A program made the translations under genes and the position numbers. 64,000 nt of DNA, taken from NCBI GenBank assembly GCA_016718265.1, contig JADKDZ010000003.1, positions 396,643 through 460,642 on the forward strand, written 5' to 3'. How positions within the stretch are numbered: position 1 is the stretch's first letter; every line of letters begins with the position of its first letter. The notes under the pieces were generated by a model, which had not been told where the DNA came from, did not search any database, and saw only the letters and a program-made list of their open reading frames with translations. The DNA comes from Uliginosibacterium sp. (GTDB lineage: Bacteria; Pseudomonadota; Gammaproteobacteria; Burkholderiales; Rhodocyclaceae). This document shows, one piece after another, positions 1 through 8,954 of this stretch.

Positions 1-921
1 GGAAAGCTTGACGATGGTGCCCGGCGGATAGATGCCGACATCTTTGACCAGGATGCCGGGGAAGGGGTTACGCCCGTTGTCTGACAGCTCAACGTAGGCG
101 ATTTTCGTCGCCTCGCTCGCAATCATCGGTTTGCGATGCGTACGGGGGCTGACTTTGGCAGCGAATATGTCCGCTGTCTGCAGAATCATGGCGGCTTCGC
201 AAGGCGCTGCGATCCGTCGCGGGTAGCCCTTGCCCTCGGGTTTCTCGTGATGTTCGTGCACGGCGCACAGCCAATCTGCATCGTCCACGCCACACTGCTG
301 CAGGATCTCGCAGCTTTGTGCGGGATGCAGGTCAACGGCTTCCCGCTGGTGCGTACTGAGGGGTTCGCGTTGATTGCACAGCTGAAGCTGCAAAGCGAGC
401 ATGCCAACGTTCATGGAAAGCGCGGCGCACACCAGGCTTTGGCGGGTGTCCTGGCCCCAGCCCGCGCGTCGGGCGATCATGTTGGAAATGGCCGCGCTGT
501 GAACGGCGTGGGCGATCGGGTACTTGCGCTGATCCATCAGCATGATGGCAGCGAGCACCATGTCGGCATGCCGCTCACTGAGCTGCATGAGGAGCGTGGC
601 CATTTCGCGAACCTCAAGCACCAGCGAGCCGTCTGCCGCGCGCGTCTGAAGTACCAGCCCCAGCTGGGCCTGAATGTTCTCCCAGTCGCGCAGCGGGTCT
701 CGGCGCGCCGTGGCCGACGAGGCAACCGGATTGGCGCGGAAACTGACGGTATCCACGTACAAGCCGCGCTCAATGAGGGACTCGATCTGTGCGTCTCGCT
801 CAATGACAAATCCGCGGCGCAGCAACAGACGCCCCGCGCTGTCGTATACGTCCCACGCCAACGGCTGATTGCGCTGCAACTGCTCCGTTCGCAGTCTCAA
901 TCGCTCTGTCGATGTCTCCAT
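1..921 (-). CDS. HD-GYP-type (degenerate) signalling protein, C-terminus cut by window edge
   Basis: An open frame of 307 codons runs from an ATG at 921 to the left edge without a stop, so the C-terminus lies outside. A purine-rich RBS precedes the ATG (cgctcct at 928-934 on the plus strand). The N-terminal 120 residues resemble the lead-in found before HD-GYP domains. From about residue 130 come HAVHSAA, then a helix where the metal-binding HD pair is expected but AALSMNVGM is found, then LHPAQS, HEHHEKPEGKGYPRR and ADIFAAK. HD-GYP proteins hydrolyse cyclic-di-GMP; the missing HD pair suggests a weak or non-catalytic (sensor) domain. That last point is inference. Confidence 0.8.
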   Translation of the reverse strand, partial: METSTERLRLRTEQLQRNQPLAWDVYDSAGRLLLRRGFVIERDAQIESLIERGLYVDTVSFRANPVASSATARRDPLRDWENIQAQLGLVLQTRAADGSLVLEVREMATLLMQLSERHADMVLAAIMLMDQRKYPIAHAVHSAAISNMIARRAGWGQDTRQSLVCAALSMNVGMLALQLQLCNQREPLSTHQREAVDLHPAQSCEILQQCGVDDADWLCAVHEHHEKPEGKGYPRRIAAPCEAAMILQTADIFAAKVSPRTHRKPMIASEATKIAYVELSDNGRNPFPGILVKDVGIYPPGTIVKLS

Positions 922-1110
922 ATAGACGCTCCTGGCGTCGGCAGGCGCCCCCCCCACATGACACCGCGCATCCCACTGCGACGCGCCTGCGCGGATGAGG
1001 AGTCTATTACCTAGGTATCGCTAACACGCATGTAACGGCTGCATCGTGGGTAAGACTTAAGTCGGGCTTACGAACGGTCACAATGGCTGCTCAACGCGCA
1101 CCGGACTGGC

Positions 1111-1296
1111 TCAACTGATCTGGAAGTAGGGGTAGGACTTCTGGGCGATTTTCGACTCCCGCTGGGCCTGCTGGACGCCCGGATCTTGCGGTTTGTCCCA
1201 CCACAGGGCGCGACCGGCCTGGCGCTCCTCAATCTGCTCGGGATGTTGTTCCAGCCACGCGTTCATGAACTGAGTGAATTCTGAGGTGTAGGCCAT
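1111..1296 (-). CDS. DUF3460 family small protein
   Basis: A 61-residue protein starting MAYTSEFTQFMNAWLEQHP and containing ALWWDK and a YPYFQ ending, the pattern of the DUF3460 family of small betaproteobacterial proteins. No signal peptide or membrane segment is visible. It lies just upstream of spoT on the same strand (19 bases between them), so the two may be co-transcribed. The function of DUF3460 is unknown to me. The short gap and conserved sequence make it a real gene rather than a chance frame. Confidence 0.8.
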   Translation of the reverse strand: MAYTSEFTQFMNAWLEQHPEQIEERQAGRALWWDKPQDPGVQQAQRESKIAQKSYPYFQIS

Positions 1297-1315
1297 GTTC
1301 GTCTCTCTGAGGTAT

Positions 1316-3610
1316 TCAACGTTTATCGAGGGGTTTGTCGTTGTGGCGCTCTCGTACGATGCGGACGACGTCCGTCAGGCGGCGGACTGAACGCATCACC
1401 TTGGCGAGATGCAGGCGATTCTTGACCTGGATGGTGAAATGAATGATCGAGTTGGCGCTGCGCTCGTTCTCCATATTCACGTTCTGGATGTTGGCCTCAA
1501 GGTCGGCGATGGCAGCCGCGACACGGGCAAGGACGCCACGGCGATGGTGTACGAGGACCCGAACCCCGACGTCGAACAAGCGGTCCGAGCCCGGCTCCCA
1601 CTCCACATCGACCCAACGGTCACGTTCCGAAGAGTGGTTGCGGGTCAGCGCCGGGCAATCGTTGACGTGGATTTCCAGCCCCTGGCCCTTGCGCAGCATG
1701 CCCACAATGGGGTCGCCCGGGATCGGGCGGCAGCAGCGCGCCATCTGCACCGCCATGCCCTCGCCCCCCTGAATCAGGATCGGCGCTGCCGGGCGGTGCT
1801 TCTGCTTGGGTGATTCGCCATTGACCGAATCCTGCTCGTCCTGCAGGTCGACAAGCCTGCGGGCGACCATGGCTGCAAGGCGCTTGCCCAAGCCGATGTC
1901 GGTATAGATGTCGTCGCGGTGGCGCGCGCTGAACTCGCGCAAAAATCTGTCCCATGCGGAAGTGCCAATGTCGGACAGTGAAAGACCAAGCTGACGGATC
2001 GCCTGCGAGAGTAGCCGCTCGCCAAGGTGGGTTGCTTCCTCCTGCTGCACGGTTTTGAGGAAGTGGCGGATCTCCGCCCGTGCTTTGCCGGTGCGCACGT
2101 AGGAGAGCCACGCAGGATTCGGGTGCGCGTGCTGAGCAGTGGTGATGTCGACCTGATCACCATTCTTGAGTTCGGTACGCAGGGGACGCAATTCGCCGTT
2201 GATGCGGCAGGCGACGCAGCGATTGCCGACGTCGGTATGCACGGCATACGCAAAATCGACTGCGGTGGAGCCCCGCTGAAGGTTGAGGATTCGCCCCTTT
2301 GGGGTGAAGACGAACACGTCGCCCGGGAACAGGTCGATCTTGACGTGCTCAAGGAATTCAGAGGAATCGCCCGAGGTTGACTGCAATTCGAGCAAGGACT
2401 GTAGCCAGTTGTGCGTCTTGCGCTGCAGATCCGAGAGAGACTCCGCCGTGTCGTCTTTGTACAGCCAGTGCGAGGCTACCCCCGACTCGGCCACCGCGTG
2501 CATCTCCAGCGTACGGATCTGCACTTCGACCGGCATGCCTTGCGGGCCAATCACGGTGGTGTGGAGCGACTGATAGCCGTTGGCCTTGGGCAGGGCAATG
2601 TAATCCTTGAACTTGCCCGGCACCGGTTTGAACATTTCGTGCAGGGCGCCCAGCGCGAGGTAGCAGCTGGCGGTTTCCTTGACCAGAATGCGAAAACCGT
2701 AGATATCCAGCACCTGCTCAAAACTGAGATGCTTTTCGACCATCTTGCGATAGATGCCGAAGAGATGCTTCTCGCGGCCATAGACTTCGGCGTCGACACC
2801 CCAGGACGGCAGACGCTCACGCATGGTGTTCATCAGGCGCGTGACCATCTCGCGCCGGTCTCCGCGGACTTCCCGCAGGGCCTTGGCCAATACGCGGAAG
2901 CGCATTGGGTAAGTGTTCTTGAAGGCAAGTTCCTGCAGCTCGCGAAACAGCGTGTTCAGGCCGAGGCGATTGGCAATCGGGGCAAAGATTTCCAGCGTCT
3001 CTCGGGCGATCCGCCGACGCTTGTCCGGCCGCACTGCGTCCAGCGTACGCATGTTGTGGAGGCGATCGGCGAGCTTGATGAGGATGACGCGAACGTCGCG
3101 CGCCATGGCGAGGAACATCTTGCGATAGTTCTCTGCCTGCGCTTCCTGATAGGTTTTGAATTCGATGCGGTCGAGTTTGGAGACACCGTCGACCAGTTCT
3201 GCCGCTGTCTTGCCGAACTGCGCGGCAATGTCTTCCTTGGTGACGTCACTGTCTTCCATGACGTCGTGGAGCAGGCCCGCTATCAGGGCTTGCGCATCCA
3301 GATGCCACTGCGCAAGGATCTCGGCCACAGCCAGCGGGTGCGAGACATAGGGCTCGCCGCTGATGCGGAATTGGCCGGCATGGGCCTGTGAAGCGAGGAG
3401 GAAGGCCTGCTGGAGCCTCAACAGGTCATCTGTCTTGAGATAACGCGCGGCTTGCACGCGCAGGCGCTCGAATTCCACCTCTTCGAGAAAGTCCGAGCCG
3501 CCGGTGTGTGCCTCCGGCAAAGGGCGAGTTACTTGCCCGCCTTCTACCCGCAACAAAGCTGCAATGTTGCCGGGAGATGATGCAGCGTGTGCGTCGGGCT
3601 TGGGCTCCAC
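1316..3610 (-). CDS. spoT: Bifunctional (p)ppGpp synthetase/hydrolase
   Basis: A 764-residue RelA/SpoT homologue that makes and degrades the stringent-response alarmone (p)ppGpp in the cytoplasm. The hydrolase HD domain is intact: HD at residues 115-116 followed by ED at 119-120, and later IKLADRLHNMRTLD. The synthetase domain follows (around 250-380, with YGREKHLFGIYRKM and IYGFRI), then a TGS domain (about 430-490, PGDVFVFTPKGRI) and a C-terminal ACT domain (about 690-755). An intact hydrolase active site argues for SpoT rather than a synthetase-only RelA. It sits in the classical gmk-rpoZ-spoT order, all on the minus strand, so it is probably the last but one gene of that operon. Confidence 0.95.
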   Translation of the reverse strand: MEPKPDAHAASSPGNIAALLRVEGGQVTRPLPEAHTGGSDFLEEVEFERLRVQAARYLKTDDLLRLQQAFLLASQAHAGQFRISGEPYVSHPLAVAEILAQWHLDAQALIAGLLHDVMEDSDVTKEDIAAQFGKTAAELVDGVSKLDRIEFKTYQEAQAENYRKMFLAMARDVRVILIKLADRLHNMRTLDAVRPDKRRRIARETLEIFAPIANRLGLNTLFRELQELAFKNTYPMRFRVLAKALREVRGDRREMVTRLMNTMRERLPSWGVDAEVYGREKHLFGIYRKMVEKHLSFEQVLDIYGFRILVKETASCYLALGALHEMFKPVPGKFKDYIALPKANGYQSLHTTVIGPQGMPVEVQIRTLEMHAVAESGVASHWLYKDDTAESLSDLQRKTHNWLQSLLELQSTSGDSSEFLEHVKIDLFPGDVFVFTPKGRILNLQRGSTAVDFAYAVHTDVGNRCVACRINGELRPLRTELKNGDQVDITTAQHAHPNPAWLSYVRTGKARAEIRHFLKTVQQEEATHLGERLLSQAIRQLGLSLSDIGTSAWDRFLREFSARHRDDIYTDIGLGKRLAAMVARRLVDLQDEQDSVNGESPKQKHRPAAPILIQGGEGMAVQMARCCRPIPGDPIVGMLRKGQGLEIHVNDCPALTRNHSSERDRWVDVEWEPGSDRLFDVGVRVLVHHRRGVLARVAAAIADLEANIQNVNMENERSANSIIHFTIQVKNRLHLAKVMRSVRRLTDVVRIVRERHNDKPLDKR

Positions 3611-3651
3611 TTCACAGCCTTTCGAAGCGATGGCAAGCCCGCTGCACGCAA

Positions 3652-3858
3652 TCAGCCCTGGTGGCGAGTCAGCATTTCCCGGCCGATCTTGCCGGCCGCG
3701 ATCTCGCGCAGTGCGATCACGGTGGGCTTATCGCGGTCGGCCTCCACCAAGGGAGTGCTGCCGGCGGTGAGCTGGCGGGCACGGTAGGTGGCTGCCAGGG
3801 TCAGCTCGAAACGATTCGAGATGTTGGGCAGGCAATCGTCAACGGTGATACGGGCCAT
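3652..3858 (-). CDS. rpoZ: RNA polymerase omega subunit
   Basis: A 68-residue protein beginning MARITVDDCLPNISNRFEL, the omega subunit signature. It ends with IGREMLTRHQG. Omega helps assemble RNA polymerase around the beta-prime subunit and, with ppGpp, mediates part of the stringent response. The frame stays open 33 codons further upstream, but the ATG at 3858 is chosen because omega proteins start with MARIT or a close variant. It lies between gmk (17 bases away) and spoT (41 bases away), linking alarmone synthesis, its target and guanylate metabolism in one operon. Confidence 0.93.
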   Translation of the reverse strand: MARITVDDCLPNISNRFELTLAATYRARQLTAGSTPLVEADRDKPTVIALREIAAGKIGREMLTRHQG

Positions 3859-3875
3859 GGTGAAGTCCTTGTTTC

Positions 3876-4484
3876 TTATACAGCAGGGAGAAAAACTTCC
3901 GGGTTGCGCTGGCGTACCAACGCAGTGCGCAAGCGCGCTGCGCACACGATGGCACACAGCTCTTCGAGCGCAACTTGCAAGTCATTGTTAATTATAACGT
4001 AAGCGAACTGGTCTACCTGACGCATTTCGTGATGCGCGGCTGCAACGCGTTTCTGGATGATTGCTTCGCTGTCGGTACCACGGCCACGCAGGCGTTGTTC
4101 GAGGGTGGCAAAGCTCGGAGGCAGGATGAAAATACTGACGGCGTCCGGGAAGAAGCGCCGAACCTGTTCGGCACCCTGCCAGTCGATTTCCAATAATACG
4201 TCCTGGCCAGCAGCAAGCTGCATTTCGAGCCAGAGGCGTGAGCTGGCGTAGTAATTGCCATGCACCTCGGCCCACTCCAGAAACTCATTCTCGTCCCGCC
4301 GGGCCATGAAGTCGCTGACAGTCGTGAAGTGATAGGCGACACCATCTGTCTCCCCTTCGCGAGGCGCGCGCGTGGTGTACGAGACAGACAGGCGGACGCG
4401 CGGGTCTCGCGCCAGCAGGCCCCGTACCAGGGTGGTTTTACCGGCACCAGAGGGGGCAGAAACAATGAAAAGTGATCCGGGCAT
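3876..4484 (-). CDS. gmk: Guanylate kinase
   Basis: A 202-residue enzyme phosphorylating GMP to GDP with ATP. The P-loop SAPSGAGKTTL is at residues 9-19. The GMP-binding region has SYTTRAPREGETDGVAYHF, and FLEWAEVHGNYYA follows; the lid has RLRGRGTDSE. The length matches the usual 200-210 residues. It is first in the gmk-rpoZ-spoT run. YicC lies 22 bases upstream on the same strand, the arrangement seen in many proteobacteria. Confidence 0.95.
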   Translation of the reverse strand: MPGSLFIVSAPSGAGKTTLVRGLLARDPRVRLSVSYTTRAPREGETDGVAYHFTTVSDFMARRDENEFLEWAEVHGNYYASSRLWLEMQLAAGQDVLLEIDWQGAEQVRRFFPDAVSIFILPPSFATLEQRLRGRGTDSEAIIQKRVAAAHHEMRQVDQFAYVIINNDLQVALEELCAIVCAARLRTALVRQRNPEVFLPAV

Positions 4485-4506
4485 GGCGGGGCTCTTGTGA
4501 AGGGGG

Positions 4507-5373
4507 TTATTCGAGGTTTTGCACCTGCTCGCGCATCTGCTCGATATAGACCTTCAGATTGACGGAGATGTCTGTCAGTTGCGGTGCGACCGCTTTCGAT
4601 CCCAGGGTGTTCGCTTCGCGATTGAGTTCCTGCATCAGGAAATCCAGCCGTTTCCCGACTGCGCCACCTTTGTTCAAAATACGTTCCAGCTCGTCCAGGT
4701 GGGTTTCAAGGCGGGTAATTTCTTCGGCAACATCGGCACGCTGAGCAAACAGCGTGACCTCCTGGCGGATGCGGTCTTCATCGAGGGTGGCTACCGCCTC
4801 GCGCAGGCGCTGAGTCAGCCGTTCGCGGTAATCAGCAACGGCTGCCGGGACCAGTGGCGCGGCTGTCGCCACGCACTCGCGCATCTTGCCGAGCCGGTCG
4901 CGCAACATTTCGACGAGTTTGCCACCCTCGCGCGCGCGCGACGCCTTGAAGTCTGCCAAGGCCGCCTGGGTCAGTTCTTTCACCGCTGCGAGCAGTGCAT
5001 CGGGGTCTGCAGCTTGCTCGGCCAGCATGCCTGGCCAGCGCAGGATCTCGTTTGCACTGAAAGGGATGGCATCGGGCAGCACGCGGCGAACCTGATCCTG
5101 AGCGGCACATAACTGGCCGAGAAGTGCAGTATTGACTGTCAGGTCTGTCTTCTGCGTACTGCCCGTCTGTAAGCCGATCCGGCACTCGACCTTGCCGCGT
5201 GTTACGCTGGCGCTGATGAGCTCACGTACGGCGGGCTCGGTAAAACGCAGATCCTCAAAAATGCGGAATGTGAGATCGAGATAGCGGGAGTTGACGCTGC
5301 GCAACTCGATTTGCATCGAAGCACCCCCGATGTCCCGGGTGAGGGCCGCGTAGCCGGTCATGCTGTATACCAT
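4507..5373 (-). CDS. yicC: YicC family protein (putative endoribonuclease)
   Basis: A 288-residue protein with the YicC N-terminal signature MVYSMTGYAALTRD, the central block RLTQRLREAVATLDEDRIRQEV, and the DUF1732 C-terminal block GKRLDFLMQELNREANTLGSKA. YicC-family proteins have been described as RNases involved in small RNA turnover; in older literature they are stationary-phase or stress proteins. The gene is immediately upstream of gmk on the same strand and divergent from the Ser/Thr kinase gene that starts at 5476. Confidence 0.92.
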   Translation of the reverse strand: MVYSMTGYAALTRDIGGASMQIELRSVNSRYLDLTFRIFEDLRFTEPAVRELISASVTRGKVECRIGLQTGSTQKTDLTVNTALLGQLCAAQDQVRRVLPDAIPFSANEILRWPGMLAEQAADPDALLAAVKELTQAALADFKASRAREGGKLVEMLRDRLGKMRECVATAAPLVPAAVADYRERLTQRLREAVATLDEDRIRQEVTLFAQRADVAEEITRLETHLDELERILNKGGAVGKRLDFLMQELNREANTLGSKAVAPQLTDISVNLKVYIEQMREQVQNLE

Positions 5374-5475
5374 TGGAATCCTTCCTGCGGGAGGCTGGCC
5401 TTGCGTTCCGGGCCTTTACACTTGTGAAACAAAGCCGGAGAATCCCCCGGCTAGCGGATCATAACGCCCGATTAC
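5374..5475. promoter_or_regulatory. Divergent promoter region yicC / Ser-Thr kinase
   Basis: This 102-base gap separates the divergent yicC and kinase genes, so both promoters should lie here. It contains an inverted repeat AGCCGG / CCGGCT (5433-5438 and 5447-5452) with an 8-base loop, just upstream of the kinase start. No T-run follows, so it could be an operator or an mRNA leader hairpin. I could not assign clear -10/-35 boxes. Confidence 0.35.
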
Positions 5476-6429
5476 ATGGCCTCTCAAGTCAATTCACCTC
5501 TGCCACCAGGCTTTCAGCTCGAACAGTACCGCATCGAGCAACAGCTCAGCCTGGGGGGCTTCTCGATCGTGTATCTGGCTACCGATGCAGAGGCCCGGCC
5601 CGTGGCGATCAAGGAGTATTTGCCTAATTCGCTTGCCCTGCGTAAAGCGGGGGAGATCGAGCCGCAGATTTCTGAAGAGCATCAGGCCGCGTTTCGCTAT
5701 GGCATGAAGTGTTTCTTTGAAGAAGGGCGTTCGCTGGCGAAGCTCATGCATCCAAACGTGGTGCGAGTGCTGAACTTCTTCCGTGCGAACGGGACGGTAT
5801 ATATGGTCATGCAGTTCGAGCGTGGCCGTACCTTGCAGGATTTCATCCAGCGCAATAAGGGCCATATCAAGGAACGCTTCATCCGCGGCGTATTCACGCG
5901 CTTGCTCAATGGTTTGCGCGAGGTTCATGCGCATAAATTGCTCCATCTGGATATCAAGCCGTCCAATATCTATCTCCGCAACGACGGTGCCCCTGTGTTG
6001 CTGGATTTCGGCGCGGCGCGGCAGACGCTGGCGCAGGACACGCCGATGCTCAAACCCATGTACACGCCGGGGTTTGCGCCGCCCGAGCAGTTTCTTGACC
6101 GCGAGCATCTCGGGCCATGGAGTGATATTTACAGCATTGGCGCGGCGATGTATGCCTGCCTGGCTGGCGGGCCGCCGCAGCGCTCTGATGAGCGCATCAA
6201 GAAAGACCAGATGGAGCCTGCGACCAAGCGGTGGACAGGTGAGTATTCCCCGCACTTGCTTGAAACCATTGACTGGTGTCTGAATCTTGACCCGCTGGCG
6301 CGGCCACAAAGTGTGTATGCCCTGCAGAAAGCTTTGCTGACACGCGCGCGCCATGTCCCCAACAAAGTGCCGGCGACCCTGCTTGAACGTGTGGGAACCC
6401 GGCTCAGATCGCTGATTGGCAGATCATGA
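5476..6429 (+). CDS. Serine/threonine protein kinase (Hanks type)
   Basis: A 317-residue soluble kinase. The glycine-rich loop is LSLGGFSIVYLA (about residues 23-34) and the ATP-anchoring Lys is in VAIKEYLP (about 45). The catalytic loop is LLHLDIKPSNIYLR, where HRD is replaced by HLD but the Asp and Asn are kept. The Mg-binding LLDFGAARQ and the activation segment MYTPGFAPPEQF are intact. No membrane segment or PASTA domain is seen. The next gene, a PP2C phosphatase, overlaps by four bases, so the two are translationally coupled and probably act on the same substrates. Kinase-phosphatase pairs between yicC and rph recur in betaproteobacteria; substrates are unknown. Confidence 0.9.
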   Translation: MASQVNSPLPPGFQLEQYRIEQQLSLGGFSIVYLATDAEARPVAIKEYLPNSLALRKAGEIEPQISEEHQAAFRYGMKCFFEEGRSLAKLMHPNVVRVLNFFRANGTVYMVMQFERGRTLQDFIQRNKGHIKERFIRGVFTRLLNGLREVHAHKLLHLDIKPSNIYLRNDGAPVLLDFGAARQTLAQDTPMLKPMYTPGFAPPEQFLDREHLGPWSDIYSIGAAMYACLAGGPPQRSDERIKKDQMEPATKRWTGEYSPHLLETIDWCLNLDPLARPQSVYALQKALLTRARHVPNKVPATLLERVGTRLRSLIGRS

Positions 6430-7355
6430 AGTTCACCATCTATCAGGAAAGCCGCCCGGGCGCCCGACCCAATAATCAGGATCGGGTTGCCTATAGCTAT
6501 ACCCGCGATGCGCTGTTGATGGTGATTGCGGATGGCATGGGCGGGCATCTGCATGGCGAGATTGCTGCGCAGATCGCGGTGCAGTACATCACGGAGTCTT
6601 TTCAGCGGAATGCTACGCCGCATGTCAAGGACGAACTGCTGTTTCTGTCGCGCTGCCTCGGGAATGCACATGCGGCGATTCAGGATTACGCGTTCGACAA
6701 GAACCTCCCCGAAGCGCCACGTACGACGATCGTGGCGTGTCTTGTGCAGAACAGCGTGGCTTTCTGGGCACATGCTGGGGACTCCCGGCTGTATCTGATG
6801 CGTCGCGGGCGGACGATTCAGCAGACCAAGGATCACTCGCGGTTGCAAATGATGCTTGATCAGGGCCTGATCGATGAAGAGGCCGCGCTGCACCACCCGG
6901 CGCGAAACCGGATTTTCAGTTGCCTGGGAGGGTCCCATTCGCCCCAGATCGAGTTCTCGTCGCCCGTCCCTTTGTTTGCCAACGACCTGGTCGTAATGTG
7001 CACCGACGGGGTGTGGGGTAACCTCGCTCCGGACGAGATTCTCGAGAAGCTTTCCGACGCAGATGTACTTCAGGCTTCGCCCAAGTTGCTGGATCGCGCC
7101 GAGCAGAACGGTGCGCTGACCTGCGACAACCTCTCGATGCTCGCTTTACGTTGGCACGATGATTACGTGATGGAACAGGCTACGGCGATTTCGACCGAGG
7201 GCATGGCCGCAGACGGCATCACGACCAAGATGGAGGGCTTTGCGCGTCATCGCCCGCCAGAAGGCACCAATCTGTCAGACGCCGAGATTGAAAACGCGAT
7301 TGACGAGATCAACCTGGCGATCAAGAAGTTCTCACGCTTCGACCCAGGCAAATAG
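6426..7355 (+). CDS. PP2C-type protein serine/threonine phosphatase
   Basis: A 309-residue PPM/PP2C phosphatase whose metal-binding motifs are complete: RPNNQDR near residue 16, VIADGMGGH near 35, HAGDSRLYL, MCTDGVWGN and CDNLSMLAL near 235. It should remove phosphate from Ser/Thr residues placed by the kinase encoded directly upstream. The start overlaps the kinase stop (ATGA at 6426-6429). The roughly 70 C-terminal residues beyond the catalytic core are polar and end with a short acidic helix; I recognise no domain there. Confidence 0.92.
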   Translation: MKFTIYQESRPGARPNNQDRVAYSYTRDALLMVIADGMGGHLHGEIAAQIAVQYITESFQRNATPHVKDELLFLSRCLGNAHAAIQDYAFDKNLPEAPRTTIVACLVQNSVAFWAHAGDSRLYLMRRGRTIQQTKDHSRLQMMLDQGLIDEEAALHHPARNRIFSCLGGSHSPQIEFSSPVPLFANDLVVMCTDGVWGNLAPDEILEKLSDADVLQASPKLLDRAEQNGALTCDNLSMLALRWHDDYVMEQATAISTEGMAADGITTKMEGFARHRPPEGTNLSDAEIENAIDEINLAIKKFSRFDPGK

Positions 7356-7408
7356 CCTCAGGGTGTCGCAGTGCCTGAGCGTGGATTCCATTTTCAACGG
7401 ACAAAGTG

Positions 7409-8128
7409 ATGACAAGACCTTCCGGGCGGGAGCCTGAGCAATTGCGTGCAGTGCAGATCACACGAAGTTTCACCCGCCATGCAGAGGGATCGGTATTGGT
7501 CGAGTTTGGCGACACCCGGGTGCTTTGCACCGCAACGGTGGAGGAAGGTGTGCCGCCCTTTCTGAGAGGTAAAGGGCAGGGGTGGGTGACGGCGGAGTAC
7601 GGCATGTTGCCCCGGTCTACCCATACGCGTTCAGCGCGAGAAGCGGCGAAAGGGAAACAGAGCGGTCGAACCCAGGAAATCCAGCGCCTGATCGGGCGCA
7701 GCCTGCGAGCGGTGGTCGACCTCACCGCGCTCGGTGAACGCCAGATCATTGTCGACTGCGACGTGTTGCAGGCCGATGGTGGGACGAGGACAGCTTCGAT
7801 CACTGGGGCCTGCGTGGCGGTTCACGATGCACTGGAGAAGCTGATTGAGGACGGGCGGCTTGACGCTTCGCCCCTGCGCGACTGGGTCGCCGCTGTCTCT
7901 GTTGGCATTGTGGATGGTGTGCCGGTTCTCGATCTTGACTACCCGGAAGACTCGGCTTGTGACACCGACATGAACGTGGTGATGACCGGGCGCGGCGGGT
8001 TTGTCGAGCTGCAGGGGACAGCAGAAGGGGTGCCGTTCTCCGGGCAAGAGTTGAGTGCCTTGCTGGCGCTGGCCGAGCGAGGAATTGAGCGTTTGGTTGC
8101 GCTGCAGAAGGCAGCGGTCAGCAATTGA
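7409..8128 (+). CDS. rph: Ribonuclease PH
   Basis: A phosphorolytic 3'-5' exoribonuclease of about 239 residues that trims tRNA 3' ends. The N-terminus MTRPSGREPEQLR, the block VLVEFGDTRVLCTATVEEGVPPF, the RxxR-containing RSTHTRSAREAAKGKQSGRT and VDLTALGERQIIVDCDVLQADGGTRTA are all family signatures. A GTG codon lies one position upstream of the ATG; the ATG fits the family start better. It follows the kinase/phosphatase pair by 53 bases on the same strand. Confidence 0.95.
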   Translation: MTRPSGREPEQLRAVQITRSFTRHAEGSVLVEFGDTRVLCTATVEEGVPPFLRGKGQGWVTAEYGMLPRSTHTRSAREAAKGKQSGRTQEIQRLIGRSLRAVVDLTALGERQIIVDCDVLQADGGTRTASITGACVAVHDALEKLIEDGRLDASPLRDWVAAVSVGIVDGVPVLDLDYPEDSACDTDMNVVMTGRGGFVELQGTAEGVPFSGQELSALLALAERGIERLVALQKAAVSN

Positions 8129-8211
8129 TAGCTGGACAAGTGGCATGCCGCAATGCGCTGTAAACCTCGGACGACCCTGGTTTGTATTGAAGTGATGGGA
8201 GGGTATGGCCG

Positions 8212-8868
8212 ATGGCGATTTCACTGAAGGACTTGCTTGCGCGTAATGCAGAATGGTCCGCGAACGCGCGTACACGTGACCCGGCTTTCTTTTCGCGTCT
8301 GGTGTCGCAGCAGAATCCAGAGTTCATGTGGATCGGCTGCTCCGACAGCCGTGTGCCGGCGAATGAAATCATTGGGCTGGCGCCGGGCGAAGTGTTTGTT
8401 CACCGGAATGTGGCCAACGTTGTGGTGCACACCGATCTGAATTGCCTGTCCGCACTGCAGTATGCGGTGGATGTTCTCAAGGTGCGACACGTGCTGATCG
8501 TCGGCCACTACGGCTGCGGCGGGGTGACTGCGGCCATGCGGGATATGCGACTGGGCTTGGTCGACAACTGGCTGCGACACGTTCAGGATGTACGCGACAA
8601 GTATCGTCAGCGCCTGATGGCGCAGGCAGACCTGGATCTGCGTGCAGATCGCCTGTGCGAGCTCAACGTGGTCGAGCAGGTCTTGAACGTGAGCGAGACC
8701 ACTGTACTCCGGGACGCTTGGGCACGCGGGCAGGAGGTATCGGTCAACGGCTGGATGTACAGTCTGGCCGACGGTCTGGTTCGAGAGCTTGGCGCTGAGG
8801 TGGGCCGCGAGTCTGAGGCCAAGGATGTATACGAAGCTTCTGTTCAGGCGGTACTTCAGAAGATATGA
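8212..8868 (+). CDS. can: Beta-class carbonic anhydrase
   Basis: A 218-residue enzyme interconverting CO2 and bicarbonate. The zinc ligands and catalytic dyad are in CSDSRVP (Cys43, Asp45, Arg47) and VGHYGCGGV (His and Cys around residues 99-102). HRNVANVV also matches the E. coli Can type. The length equals that of the E. coli enzyme (220). It stands alone between rph and the SPOR gene, with an 83-base leader before it. Confidence 0.93.
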   Translation: MAISLKDLLARNAEWSANARTRDPAFFSRLVSQQNPEFMWIGCSDSRVPANEIIGLAPGEVFVHRNVANVVVHTDLNCLSALQYAVDVLKVRHVLIVGHYGCGGVTAAMRDMRLGLVDNWLRHVQDVRDKYRQRLMAQADLDLRADRLCELNVVEQVLNVSETTVLRDAWARGQEVSVNGWMYSLADGLVRELGAEVGRESEAKDVYEASVQAVLQKI

Positions 8869-8954
8869 GTAGCAGCGAGGCGCATGGCGCCGGGCGTTGG
8901 TCTCGCGCGATATTGGGCGCGCTATACTCCGCGCACTAATTTTGGGGTTTGCAC

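Noticed and set aside
136..1014. 292-codon plus-strand frame opposite the HD-GYP gene
   Set aside because: It is antisense to a frame with clear HD-GYP motifs and has no recognisable domain.
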